The notes beneath the pieces were generated by a model. That model saw nothing but the letters and a program-made list of their open reading frames with translations. It did no database searches and had not been told where the DNA came from. Position numbers and translations under genes: made by a program. A DNA stretch of 64,000 nucleotides from CAZMCC01 sp964564695 (GTDB lineage: Bacteria > Planctomycetota > Phycisphaerae > Phycisphaerales > UBA1924), in contig CAZMCC010000007.1 of the NCBI GenBank assembly GCA_964564695.1, forward strand, positions 1 to 64,000, read 5' to 3'. Within the stretch, counting starts at the first letter, position 1. Each line of letters begins with the position of its first letter. Shown here piece after piece: positions 8,678 to 16,117 of the stretch.

Positions 8678-9379
8678 TCATTCCTTCACGAGGATGTACG
8701 GCCCGGTGGTCGAACCCCAGACCTGCCTCCCCGCGGCGTTGTAGCCGCGGTCCCACGCGCGGATCTCAGTGGGGGAGATGATGACCTGGCTGGTGGCGTG
8801 GCTCGCGCCCTTCGAACCATTCGCACAGCCCGTGCCGACGGTGCCGCCGGCGAAGCGCCCGTCGCCCTGCGGACGCACCTCGATCTCGCAGCCGGGGTGC
8901 GCCACGAGGTCCTCGGGGCCGAAGTGGTGCATGAAGCTCTCGGGGTGCTTCCACCAGTTGGTGAACCGGAGGGGGTCGCCGGTGAAGGTGTAGGGCAAGG
9001 AGATGAAACCGCCGCTCGGATTCTCCCGCACCATGCTCACGTGCTGGCGGTAGGGCGTGTCGAGGGCGCCGACCTCGGCCTGCTCGATGTAGAACCAGCG
9101 GTCGAGACTCTCGGCGCCCAGCTCGGTGAGCATGTACCGGGGCGGATGGATCTCGACGATGTGGAGCTCGACGTTCATCCACACCGGCTTGCCATCGGGG
9201 CCGAGCTCTTCGGCCTGCTCGGCGTTGGTGAACGTGCCGATGAGCGAGTTGGTGAGCTGGTCGAAGTCGGAGACGGGCGCGTCGGGATCGCCGGCAGCCA
9301 ACGACGAGTGCTTCTTGGAGCAACCGGTGAGCGTCAGGGCGGCGGCGAGACCGGCGACGATGAGGCGTGGCGTGGTCAT
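8678..9379 (-). CDS. CpeT/CpcT-like lipoprotein
   Basis: 233 residues: signal peptide with lipobox (LIVAGLAAALTLTGC), then a domain resembling the CpeT/CpcT (DUF1001) bilin-lyase fold. Matching landmarks are LIGTFTNAEQAEE at the start, DRWFYIEQAEVGALDTPYRQ, a late HPGCEIEVRP with a Cys, FAGGTVGTGCANGSKGAS, and WDRGYNAAGRQVWG...GPYILVK at the end. In cyanobacteria these proteins attach bilins to phycobiliproteins; no phycobiliprotein is seen here, so the ligand is unknown. ATG 9379 gives the clean lipobox and has TATCCT six bases upstream, suggesting a leaderless mRNA. Confidence 0.75.
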   Translation of the reverse strand: MTTPRLIVAGLAAALTLTGCSKKHSSLAAGDPDAPVSDFDQLTNSLIGTFTNAEQAEELGPDGKPVWMNVELHIVEIHPPRYMLTELGAESLDRWFYIEQAEVGALDTPYRQHVSMVRENPSGGFISLPYTFTGDPLRFTNWWKHPESFMHHFGPEDLVAHPGCEIEVRPQGDGRFAGGTVGTGCANGSKGASHATSQVIISPTEIRAWDRGYNAAGRQVWGSTTGPYILVKE

Positions 9380-9425
9380 GGCCACAGGATACCGCGCCGA
9401 GGCGCCAATCCGTGGCACGTTCTGC

Positions 9426-12044
9426 TCAACCCACGATCAATCCCGTCACGTCCTCGGCCGCCCACTGCGCGCCCGCGGACCAGTGGTAGCGGACCACGTC
9501 GCCGTCGTCGTCGAAGCCGACGACGCTGATGCCGTCGCCGTAGGGCACGCCCGTGAGGCGGCCGGAGACCTGGGGCGGGCTGTCGACGGTGTCGGAGAGG
9601 TTGGAGACCTGCCAGCGCCCGCCTTCGATCTCGGGGGCCCACCAGTAGGCGACGAGGTCGCCGGTGTCGTCGAGGCCGACGACGTTCAGGCCGCCCCAGC
9701 TGGTGACGTAGCTCGCGACGGTGCCGCCCGAGAGCGTGGGGCCGTCGAAGTCCTCGGTGAGGTCGTTGTTCCGCCAGTCGCCGGCGAACTCGGGGACCCA
9801 CCAGGTGACGCGGAGCTTGCCGTCCTCGTCGACGCCGGCGATGTTGATGCCCTGCCAGGTGGTGAGGTAGGCGGTGAGGCCGCCCGAGAGGCGCGGGGCG
9901 CCGGTGATCTCGGAGAGGTTGCTGGTCTGCCACTGGCTGAGGCCGGGGGCCCACCAGACGACCTGGATCCTGCCGTCGGCGTCGAGGCCGGCGACGTTGA
10001 AGCCGTTCCATGCGGTGACGTAGCTGATGAGGTCGCCGGAGAACGCGGGCGTGTCGAGACCCTGCGGCGTGAGGTCGCGCTCGGAGATGTTGGCGAAGGA
10101 CCAGGCGTAGTTGCCCTGGCCGTCGACGGCGCCGGTCTGCGAGTAGAGCACGAGCGCGCCGTCCTCGGTGAGGCCGGCGATAGAGACGATGCCGTCGGTG
10201 GAGATGAAGACGGTCGGGGCCGCGTCGATGCGGAGCGAGCCCTCGATCTCGGCGGTGAGGTTGCGGACGGTCCAGGTGCCGTCGGTGGCCTGGGTGTAGA
10301 GGATCAGGGCCGTGCGCGAGCGGGCGGCGGCATACGAGCGGTTGTCCTTGGGGTCGGTCCAGGTGATCGGCTGGCCGGAGATGTCGGGCCCGCCGGCGAC
10401 GGCGAGGAAGTCGCTGCCGGTCCAGTCAGTGGCCGTGCCGTCCTGCTTGAGCAGGACGGGGCGCCCGAGGCGATTCAGCGCGGTGAGGGTGAGGCGCCCG
10501 TCGCGGTCAACGGAGCCGGAGAGGAAGGCGTTGGGGGATTCGCGGTCCACGCGGTACCGCGCGAGGCGCTGCTCGGGGGTTTCTTCTTCGCCGCCGTCGG
10601 GGTTGTCGGGGTTGGACCCGCCGCCGCCACCGCCGCCTCCACCACCGCCACCACCACCACCACCGCCACCGCCACCGCCGCCGCCACCGCCGCTGCCGCC
10701 ACCGCCGAAGCCGCCACCGTCGTCGTCCTGGCCGGCGGGGAGGCCGTCGATCGTGAGGACGTACTGGCCGGTCGTGGAGGAGCCCGAGTCGAGCTCAAGC
10801 TGAATGAAGTACACGCGCCCGGCGACGACGTTGAACTCCAGGACGGCATTCGTGGCGTCGGGGATGTCGTCGAAGCTGACCTCAAGAGGGTTGCCCGAAT
10901 CGCCGTACAAGCGGGCGAAGATGTCCATGCCGACGGTGAGGGTGACGACGCGGATCTCAAGCGCGCCGGTCGCTATGGGCGTGAAGCGGAACAGGTCGGT
11001 GTCGCTCGCGGGGGAGATCCAGCCCTGCGCGACGCCGTCGCCCGAGGTGGGGGTGATCGCGATAACGCTGGCGGAGCCGAAGGCGCCCTCGTTGGCGTGA
11101 TCGTCGGTGGGGACCTGCGGGTCGCCGGGATCCTGGACGATCTGGTCGAGGCGGGCGTCGCGCTTGACGTTCACGGTCGAGACGGTGACGGGCTGGGCGT
11201 AGACCTTGCCCGTGGAGAGGCGAGTGAAGGTGAGGATGTACGCGCCGGAGTCCACCGGGATCTGGTAATTGCCCGCGTTGTCGGTGGTGTAGGCGCCGAC
11301 GACCGTGTCGGGGTCCGAGACGGTGGCGACGTCGATGCGCACGCCGCCGGCGCCCTCGCCCACGCCGTAGAAGTTGTCGGCGTCGGAGTCGCCGAAGACG
11401 ACGCCGAGGATGAACTTGATGCTGGGGTCCTGCTGGGCGCCGAACTCTTGCGAGTAGTAATCGAAGAAGGGACCGATGTCGGTAAAGGCGAAGCCGAGGC
11501 CGATCTCGTCGTAGTGGAACGTGTCGGTAAAGTTGTCGTGCAGGCTGAAGACGTTCTTGCGGTGGCCCAGCGAGTTGATCCACGCGCGGTGGGCCGCGTC
11601 GATCGAGCGATAGCCGGCGGCGATGTTCTCGCCGGCCGATCCGGTGTAGCCCGCCGCCTCGGCGCGGTCCGTCGGGTCGAGCCCGTCGGGGTTGACGTGC
11701 TCGAAGAAGTCGCGCTCGGCCATGTCGAGGCTGTGGGCCCGGGCGGCGACCGTGAGATACTGGTTGAGCGCGAGGGGCTCCTGCGGCACGAGGCGGTTGA
11801 GTTCGTCGGCAGTCAGGCCCTCGGTCAGGTCGGTCTCCGGATCGTCCCCCTGGCGCGTCGCGTTGAGGCGGACTTGCTCCGCCATCGGATCCTGGCGAGC
11901 GCGGTTGATCAGCTCGGCGAGGTACACCTCCTCGGCCGACCATGCGAACAGCAGGGCCCGCGCCTCGAGCTGCTCGAACGTTGCCGGGAAGGCATGGCGA
12001 GCGTGACGGCGGCGGCGGGGGGCGGGAGTGGCCAAGAGAGACAC
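9426..12044 (-). CDS. CAP-domain surface protein with LEPR-XLL-like N-terminus and repeat tail
   Basis: 872 residues. The N-terminal FEQLEARALLFAW resembles the LEPR-XLL motif of planctomycete exoproteins. A CAP/SCP domain (about 35-190) follows, with HSLDMAERDFFEHVNPDG, GENIAAGY and WINSLGHRKNVF. Next are a carboxypeptidase-regulatory-like beta domain (~215-300), a PPC-like domain (~320-440), an oligo-glycine linker, and four or more repeats of about 47 residues (VVWWAPGLSQWQTSNLSE; RVTWWVPEFAGDWRNNDLTE; VAYWWAPEIEGGRWQVSNLS) that could form a propeller. The start is GTG 12044. Likely cell-surface or extracellular; activity unknown. Confidence 0.82.
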   Translation of the reverse strand: MSLLATPAPRRRRHARHAFPATFEQLEARALLFAWSAEEVYLAELINRARQDPMAEQVRLNATRQGDDPETDLTEGLTADELNRLVPQEPLALNQYLTVAARAHSLDMAERDFFEHVNPDGLDPTDRAEAAGYTGSAGENIAAGYRSIDAAHRAWINSLGHRKNVFSLHDNFTDTFHYDEIGLGFAFTDIGPFFDYYSQEFGAQQDPSIKFILGVVFGDSDADNFYGVGEGAGGVRIDVATVSDPDTVVGAYTTDNAGNYQIPVDSGAYILTFTRLSTGKVYAQPVTVSTVNVKRDARLDQIVQDPGDPQVPTDDHANEGAFGSASVIAITPTSGDGVAQGWISPASDTDLFRFTPIATGALEIRVVTLTVGMDIFARLYGDSGNPLEVSFDDIPDATNAVLEFNVVAGRVYFIQLELDSGSSTTGQYVLTIDGLPAGQDDDGGGFGGGGSGGGGGGGGGGGGGGGGGGGGGGGGGSNPDNPDGGEEETPEQRLARYRVDRESPNAFLSGSVDRDGRLTLTALNRLGRPVLLKQDGTATDWTGSDFLAVAGGPDISGQPITWTDPKDNRSYAAARSRTALILYTQATDGTWTVRNLTAEIEGSLRIDAAPTVFISTDGIVSIAGLTEDGALVLYSQTGAVDGQGNYAWSFANISERDLTPQGLDTPAFSGDLISYVTAWNGFNVAGLDADGRIQVVWWAPGLSQWQTSNLSEITGAPRLSGGLTAYLTTWQGINIAGVDEDGKLRVTWWVPEFAGDWRNNDLTEDFDGPTLSGGTVASYVTSWGGLNVVGLDDTGDLVAYWWAPEIEGGRWQVSNLSDTVDSPPQVSGRLTGVPYGDGISVVGFDDDGDVVRYHWSAGAQWAAEDVTGLIVG
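10621..10707. repeat. Trinucleotide repeat coding a glycine run
   Basis: An imperfect (CCN)n tract of CCG and CCA triplets, read on the minus strand as about 28 consecutive glycines with rare Ser. It forms the linker between the PPC-like domain and the repeat tail of the CAP-domain protein. Mixed GGT/GGC codons suggest an old, partly stabilised expansion; its length may vary between strains. Confidence 0.85.
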
Positions 12045-12216
12045 CTCGGGGGAGCGGGGGCGGGGCTGGAGCGCGGAGGGGGACCCCTACAACATCGGCG
12101 CGATCGAGGCGGGTTATTCCCTAACCCAGTGGCGTGGAACGCCTTGCGGCGGCGGCTCGGTCGTGCCCCCGGCACGGATCACCCGCGCGGAGCGGCCGCG
12201 CCATGCCGCCTTGCAG

Positions 12217-14430
12217 TTATGGGACAAGTGTGACGCCGGTTCGTGGGGGAACCACAGATCCGGCCCGGGCGGCGAGCTGGGATGCCAGCAGCAGTGAGTA
12301 CGCGCGTCCGTCGGGGGAGACGCCGGCCGGCAGGCCGGGAGCGGGCTGGAAGAGGCCGTCGATGGCCCCCCTGAACGTGGCCCAGTGACGCGGGAGGCTG
12401 AGCCCGGCGAGCTTGTGGGCCCAGAGCCAGCCCAGGGCGATGCCGCCGAGGCGGTCGAGCCGCCCCCCCCGCGCGTGGCGCCGGGCGGTCCAGATCCAGT
12501 TGCGGGTGGCGAGGCGGTGCCAGCGGTCGGACTTGCGGGCGGCGGCGGGGGAGTCGTGCCAGGCGATCCAGGCAGGGTTCATGTGCACGCCGCTGACCGG
12601 GTGGACGGCGGTGGGCGGGGGTTCGTCGTCGTCGCCGCCTGTGGATGCGGGAGCGGTGGACGGGGCGAGGAGTTTGAGGGCGAGGTCGGTGTCGTTGCGG
12701 TAGAGGAAATAGGCGGTCTCGTAGCCGCCGGCGCGGCGCCAGGCGCTGAGGCGGACGAGGTTGGCGCAGCCCATGGCGGGCCAGGCGTCGGTGGCGATGC
12801 CCAACGGCGCCATGGCGCGGGCGAGGGGCCATTCCCAGGCGCCATCGCGCGGGTGGCGCGGAGCGAGGGTGACGCCCGAGAGGTCGGGGCGGTGGTCGAG
12901 CAGAGCCGCGGCAGCGGCGAGGGCCTCGGGTTCGGGGCGGGCGTCGTCGTCGAGGATCAGCACGTGGTCGAGCCGCTCGTCGCGCCGCGCGAAGAGGCTC
13001 GCAGCGTGCTCGACGCCGATGTTGAACGCCTCGACGCCGGCGTTGCGGTCGAGGGCCAGCACATCAACGGAAGGGAACTGCCCGGCGACTGTGGCGGGCG
13101 TGGAGTCCGACGAGGCGTTGTCGACGACGAGGATGTGCTCGGGCGGGATACCCGTGTCGGCGATGAGGTGCCCGAGCGTGGTGAGCACCGCCGGGGCGCG
13201 GTTGTACGCGAGCACGACGACACCGGTGTGGGCGAGTCGCGGCTCGGGCGCGCGGGGGGCCGCGGCGGCGCCGGCAGCCTGTGGAAGCGGGCGCGGCGGG
13301 GCGTTTGTGCGGGCGATCCTGAGCGCCGCGAGGGTCGCGGCGCCGCCGACCTGCAGCGTGCTCAGCGCGCTGGGTCCCGATGCAAGGGCTCGTTTGGCAA
13401 GGGCGACCGCGCCGGGACGTCGGCCGCCCCAGCGGGCGAAGGGCGCGGGCGCGTCGCGTTTGACGGGCAGGCTCTCCGGGCCCGTGGGCTCGCGCGGGTC
13501 GATCGTGCCGCGGGCGCGGGAGAGGGAATCCCGCAGGCCGCGGACGTGCAGCCACGCGAGATCGTCGCGCCCGTCGATGTCGAAAGCAACGGCCCGGGCG
13601 GCGTCGGCGAGGGCGCGACGGCGTCGGACGCGAGAAGGCAGGCCCAGGGCCTCGATCGGGCCGCGGGCGTTGCGGGTCTGGTAGTAGCGCTGCCACGTGG
13701 GTGCACGGTCGAAGCGCGGGTGCTCGACCACGGAATCGCGGGCAGCCAAAACGCGCAAGCCGGTCATCTGGCTCAAGCGGACGAACCACTCGGCGTCGTC
13801 GGCGTTGAGAAAGACATCGGGGAGCAGGCCGAAGCGGCGAACCACCCACCCACGCACGAGCGCGGAGCACGCGGCGACAAAGTCGCACTCGACCAGCGCG
13901 GGGGCCCCGGCGACGCCGCGGAGCGCGGGGCGGAGCGCGCCGGTGCGCCGATCGACGTGGCCGCCGAGCTCGGTCACGCGTCCGGTCGTGGGGTCGGCGA
14001 CAGCCGAGCCGACGCCGAGGGCGTCGGGGCGGTCACCGAGGGCCCGCACGAGCGTGGCGAGCGCCCCGGGGCGAGGCAGGGCGTCGGAATCGAGAAGCCA
14101 GAGAAATCCGGCGCCGGGTCCCATTGAGCCCAGGCGCGGGTCAGTCGCGAGCGCCTGCGTGAGGCCGGCGTTGAAGCCGCCGGCGCCGCCGACATTGCGC
14201 TCGAGGCGGAGGACGCGGGCCGTGATGCCCCCGGGGGGGGGCTGGGTGAAGATGAGGTCGAGCGGCGGGTCCGAGGCGTTGTCGACGATCGTGATCGAGA
14301 TCTCGACGCCCCCCCCCTCGCGCCCCGGCTCGAGCTGCCCGGGAAGTGCGGCGAGGAGCCGGCGCACGTCGTCGGGACGGTTGAAGCAGGGGGCGACGGC
14401 GTGGACGGGGATGGGGGGCACTGGGGGCAA
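12217..14430 (-). CDS. Tandem two-domain family 2 glycosyltransferase
   Basis: About 737 residues with two GT2-like domains. Domain A (1-250) shows HAVAPCFNRPDDVRRLL, TIVDNAS and the nucleotide-sugar/metal motif LLDSDALP. Domain B (~400-640) shows VVVLAYNRAPAVLTTL, LVVDNASSD and VLILDDDARPEP. The VDNAS rather than VDDGS signature resembles rhamnosyl- and galactofuranosyl-type GT2 enzymes. There are no strong membrane segments. Start is TTG 14430 or GTG 14421, inside a degenerate repeat tract, so it is uncertain. Probably acts on surface glycan; donor and acceptor unknown. Confidence 0.8.
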   Translation of the reverse strand: MPPVPPIPVHAVAPCFNRPDDVRRLLAALPGQLEPGREGGGVEISITIVDNASDPPLDLIFTQPPPGGITARVLRLERNVGGAGGFNAGLTQALATDPRLGSMGPGAGFLWLLDSDALPRPGALATLVRALGDRPDALGVGSAVADPTTGRVTELGGHVDRRTGALRPALRGVAGAPALVECDFVAACSALVRGWVVRRFGLLPDVFLNADDAEWFVRLSQMTGLRVLAARDSVVEHPRFDRAPTWQRYYQTRNARGPIEALGLPSRVRRRRALADAARAVAFDIDGRDDLAWLHVRGLRDSLSRARGTIDPREPTGPESLPVKRDAPAPFARWGGRRPGAVALAKRALASGPSALSTLQVGGAATLAALRIARTNAPPRPLPQAAGAAAAPRAPEPRLAHTGVVVLAYNRAPAVLTTLGHLIADTGIPPEHILVVDNASSDSTPATVAGQFPSVDVLALDRNAGVEAFNIGVEHAASLFARRDERLDHVLILDDDARPEPEALAAAAALLDHRPDLSGVTLAPRHPRDGAWEWPLARAMAPLGIATDAWPAMGCANLVRLSAWRRAGGYETAYFLYRNDTDLALKLLAPSTAPASTGGDDDEPPPTAVHPVSGVHMNPAWIAWHDSPAAARKSDRWHRLATRNWIWTARRHARGGRLDRLGGIALGWLWAHKLAGLSLPRHWATFRGAIDGLFQPAPGLPAGVSPDGRAYSLLLASQLAARAGSVVPPRTGVTLVP

Positions 14431-14440
14431 TCAAAGGAAG

Positions 14441-14556
14441 GCACTGGGCATCGGGCACTGGGCACTCGTGAGAAGCCCGGCGCCAATGCGCGGTGACAAG
14501 TCCCCAGTGCCTTCTCCTTGACACCTCGACACCTTGACACCTAGACACCTCTTGAC
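14441..14556. repeat. Degenerate ~10-bp repeats between divergent genes
   Basis: 14441-14467 repeats GGCACTG/GGCATCG units. 14518-14556 repeats TTGACACC/TCGACACC/TAGACACC units about 9-10 bases apart. They fill the gap between two divergent start codons and end at the ATG of the downstream gene. Similar tracts lie at 381-485 and 51811-51840. Confidence 0.65.
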
Positions 14557-14880
14557 ATGCACGACAAGGACGCCGACGGCAACGAATTCTTCAAATGCGA
14601 CTTCTGCGGGCTCGCGTGGGCGGACGACCGGCCGATGGTCGAGGGGCACCAGGGGAGCCTGATCTGCGCGCCGTGCCTGACGGTGGCGTACGTGTCGCTC
14701 GTCGTGCACGAGGAGGGGATGGTGCACAGCGGCGCCAAATGCTCGATGTGCCTCGAGGAGCGCAAGCAGCCGCAGTGGGAAAGCCCCGTGCGCGACGCGC
14801 GGGTGTGCCTGCGCTGTCTGAAGCAGTCGGCCACGGTGCTCGAAAAGGACAAGGACTACGCTTGGAAGAGGCCGGGGTGA
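14557..14880 (+). CDS. Small multi-CxxC zinc-binding protein
   Basis: 107 residues with CDFCG near residue 14, IC..C near 37, CSMC near 63 and CLRC near 88, spaced as two treble-clef or ribbon zinc sites. The first resembles the C4 zinc-binding domain found on ClpX-like proteins, but no ATPase follows. No signal peptide or membrane segment is present, so it is cytosolic. ATG 14557 follows directly on the TTGACA-rich repeats. Function unknown; it may bind nucleic acid or protein. Confidence 0.65.
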   Translation: MHDKDADGNEFFKCDFCGLAWADDRPMVEGHQGSLICAPCLTVAYVSLVVHEEGMVHSGAKCSMCLEERKQPQWESPVRDARVCLRCLKQSATVLEKDKDYAWKRPG

Positions 14881-14935
14881 TCGGCGCGCTCGTGGGGCAA
14901 CGGGCGGCGTCGGCGAGCCTCCCCAGCGTGTGACG

Positions 14936-14948
14936 CCCCCCCCCCCCC
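14936..14948. repeat. Poly-C tract (13 C)
   Basis: An uninterrupted run of 13 C. It lies 11 bases before ATG 14960 of a glycosyltransferase. It would lie inside the coding region if GTG 14930 were the real start, in which case a one-base slip would shift the frame. Confidence 0.9.
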
Positions 14949-14959
14949 GTCCACTCCCC

Positions 14960-16039
14960 ATGGCAGAACCCAGCGTCACGTTCATCATTCCGTGCTACAA
15001 CCACGGGCGCTTCGTGGCGGACGCGGTGACGTCGTGCCTGGCGCAGACCGGGTGCCGCGTCCGCGTCGTGGTCGTGAACGACGGCTCGACCGACCCCTCG
15101 ACGCCGCTGGCCTGCGACGCCTGCACCCGCCTGCCGGGGGCCGTCGAGCGCGTACGCGTGGTGCACACCGGCAACCGCGGGCTCCCCGCGGCCCGAAACG
15201 CGGGCGTGGCGAAGGCCCGCGACTGGGAGCGCGCCAGCGGCGAAAGCACCCAGTATTACGCCTTCCTCGACGCCGACGATTACGTCGAACCGACGTTCGT
15301 GTCGGCGCTGCACGCGGCTCTCGAGAGTGGTGGCGGGGCCGGCGAGGACGTGTCGCATGCGTACTGCCAGGAGCGGCTCGTCGATCTCGCCAAGGGCGTG
15401 TGGGCCGTGCCCGAGTGGGACCCGCTCCTGATGATGGTGACGAACCTGCACCCGGTGACGGCGCTGGTGCGCCGCGAAAAATTCGACGAAGCGGGCGGGT
15501 TCGACGAGGCGATGCGCGACGGGTACGAGGACTGGGACCTGTGGCTCAAGTTCGTCGAGCGATCTTGGCGGGGAGTGCGGGTGCGCGAGCCGCTGTTCAA
15601 CTGGCGACGCCACAGCGCCGTCACGATGATCACCGACGCCACCGGCCGGCACGGGCAGCTCTTCCGGCGATTGATGGCCAACCACGCCGCGCTCTACGCG
15701 CGCCACGCGTCCGAGCTGCTGGCGATCTCGAACGAGTTGCTGCGCCGCTCGGACGCGAACTGGCTCGACGAGAGCCTCGAGGCGATCCCGATCCGCGACC
15801 TGCGGGCGTGGGTGAAGGACCTCGTGCCCGAGCGCGACAGCGCGCGGGCCCACGCGGTGGCGCTGGCGACACAGATCGAAGCGCTGCGGGCCGAGATCGT
15901 GGCGACCCGCGAGGAGTACGAGCGCAAGCCGGTGATCCGGCTGAGCCGCAAGCTGCACGCGATCGCGGAGGCGATGCCGTGGCCGCTGTCGCGGATGGTG
16001 CTGGGGGCAAAGAGGGGCGTGACGCGCGGGCGCGTGTGA
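14960..16039 (+). CDS. Family 2 glycosyltransferase
   Basis: 359 residues. A classic GT-A fold: SVTFIIPCYNHGRFVADAV, VVVVNDGSTDPST, GLPAARNAGVA, metal motif FLDADDYVEP, and catalytic-base motif GYEDWDLWLKF. A C-terminal helical extension (about 270-340) looks coiled-coil-like (ERDSARAHAVALATQIEALR). ATG 14960 is chosen; GTG 14930 in the same frame would add ten residues, mostly Pro encoded by the poly-C run. Its TGA is formed by the left end of REPIN 2. A probable surface-glycan enzyme with unknown sugar. Confidence 0.87.
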   Translation: MAEPSVTFIIPCYNHGRFVADAVTSCLAQTGCRVRVVVVNDGSTDPSTPLACDACTRLPGAVERVRVVHTGNRGLPAARNAGVAKARDWERASGESTQYYAFLDADDYVEPTFVSALHAALESGGGAGEDVSHAYCQERLVDLAKGVWAVPEWDPLLMMVTNLHPVTALVRREKFDEAGGFDEAMRDGYEDWDLWLKFVERSWRGVRVREPLFNWRRHSAVTMITDATGRHGQLFRRLMANHAALYARHASELLAISNELLRRSDANWLDESLEAIPIRDLRAWVKDLVPERDSARAHAVALATQIEALRAEIVATREEYERKPVIRLSRKLHAIAEAMPWPLSRMVLGAKRGVTRGRV

Positions 16040-16117
16040 TCCGAGCCTCCCGCGCGAGCGGGAGGTGTTGACCCTCGTGAGCACAGGACCTCTCGCTTGC
16101 GCGAGAGGCTCGGATCA
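16037..16117. repeat. REPIN element 2
   Basis: 81 bp. The left arm has stem CCTCCCGC/GCGGGAGG with loop GCGA. The right arm, read outward, has stem CCTCTCGC/GCGAGAGG with loop GCAA: a compensated base-pair change. It is flanked by TGATCCGAG on both sides. Both convergent neighbours end in its terminal TGA codons (16037-16039 on plus; 16115-16117 on minus), so the element exactly fills the space between two stop codons. Confidence 0.93.

Noticed and set aside
10621..10707. CCN repeat considered as a CRISPR or satellite
   Set aside because: It is an in-frame trinucleotide run coding glycine; no spacers.
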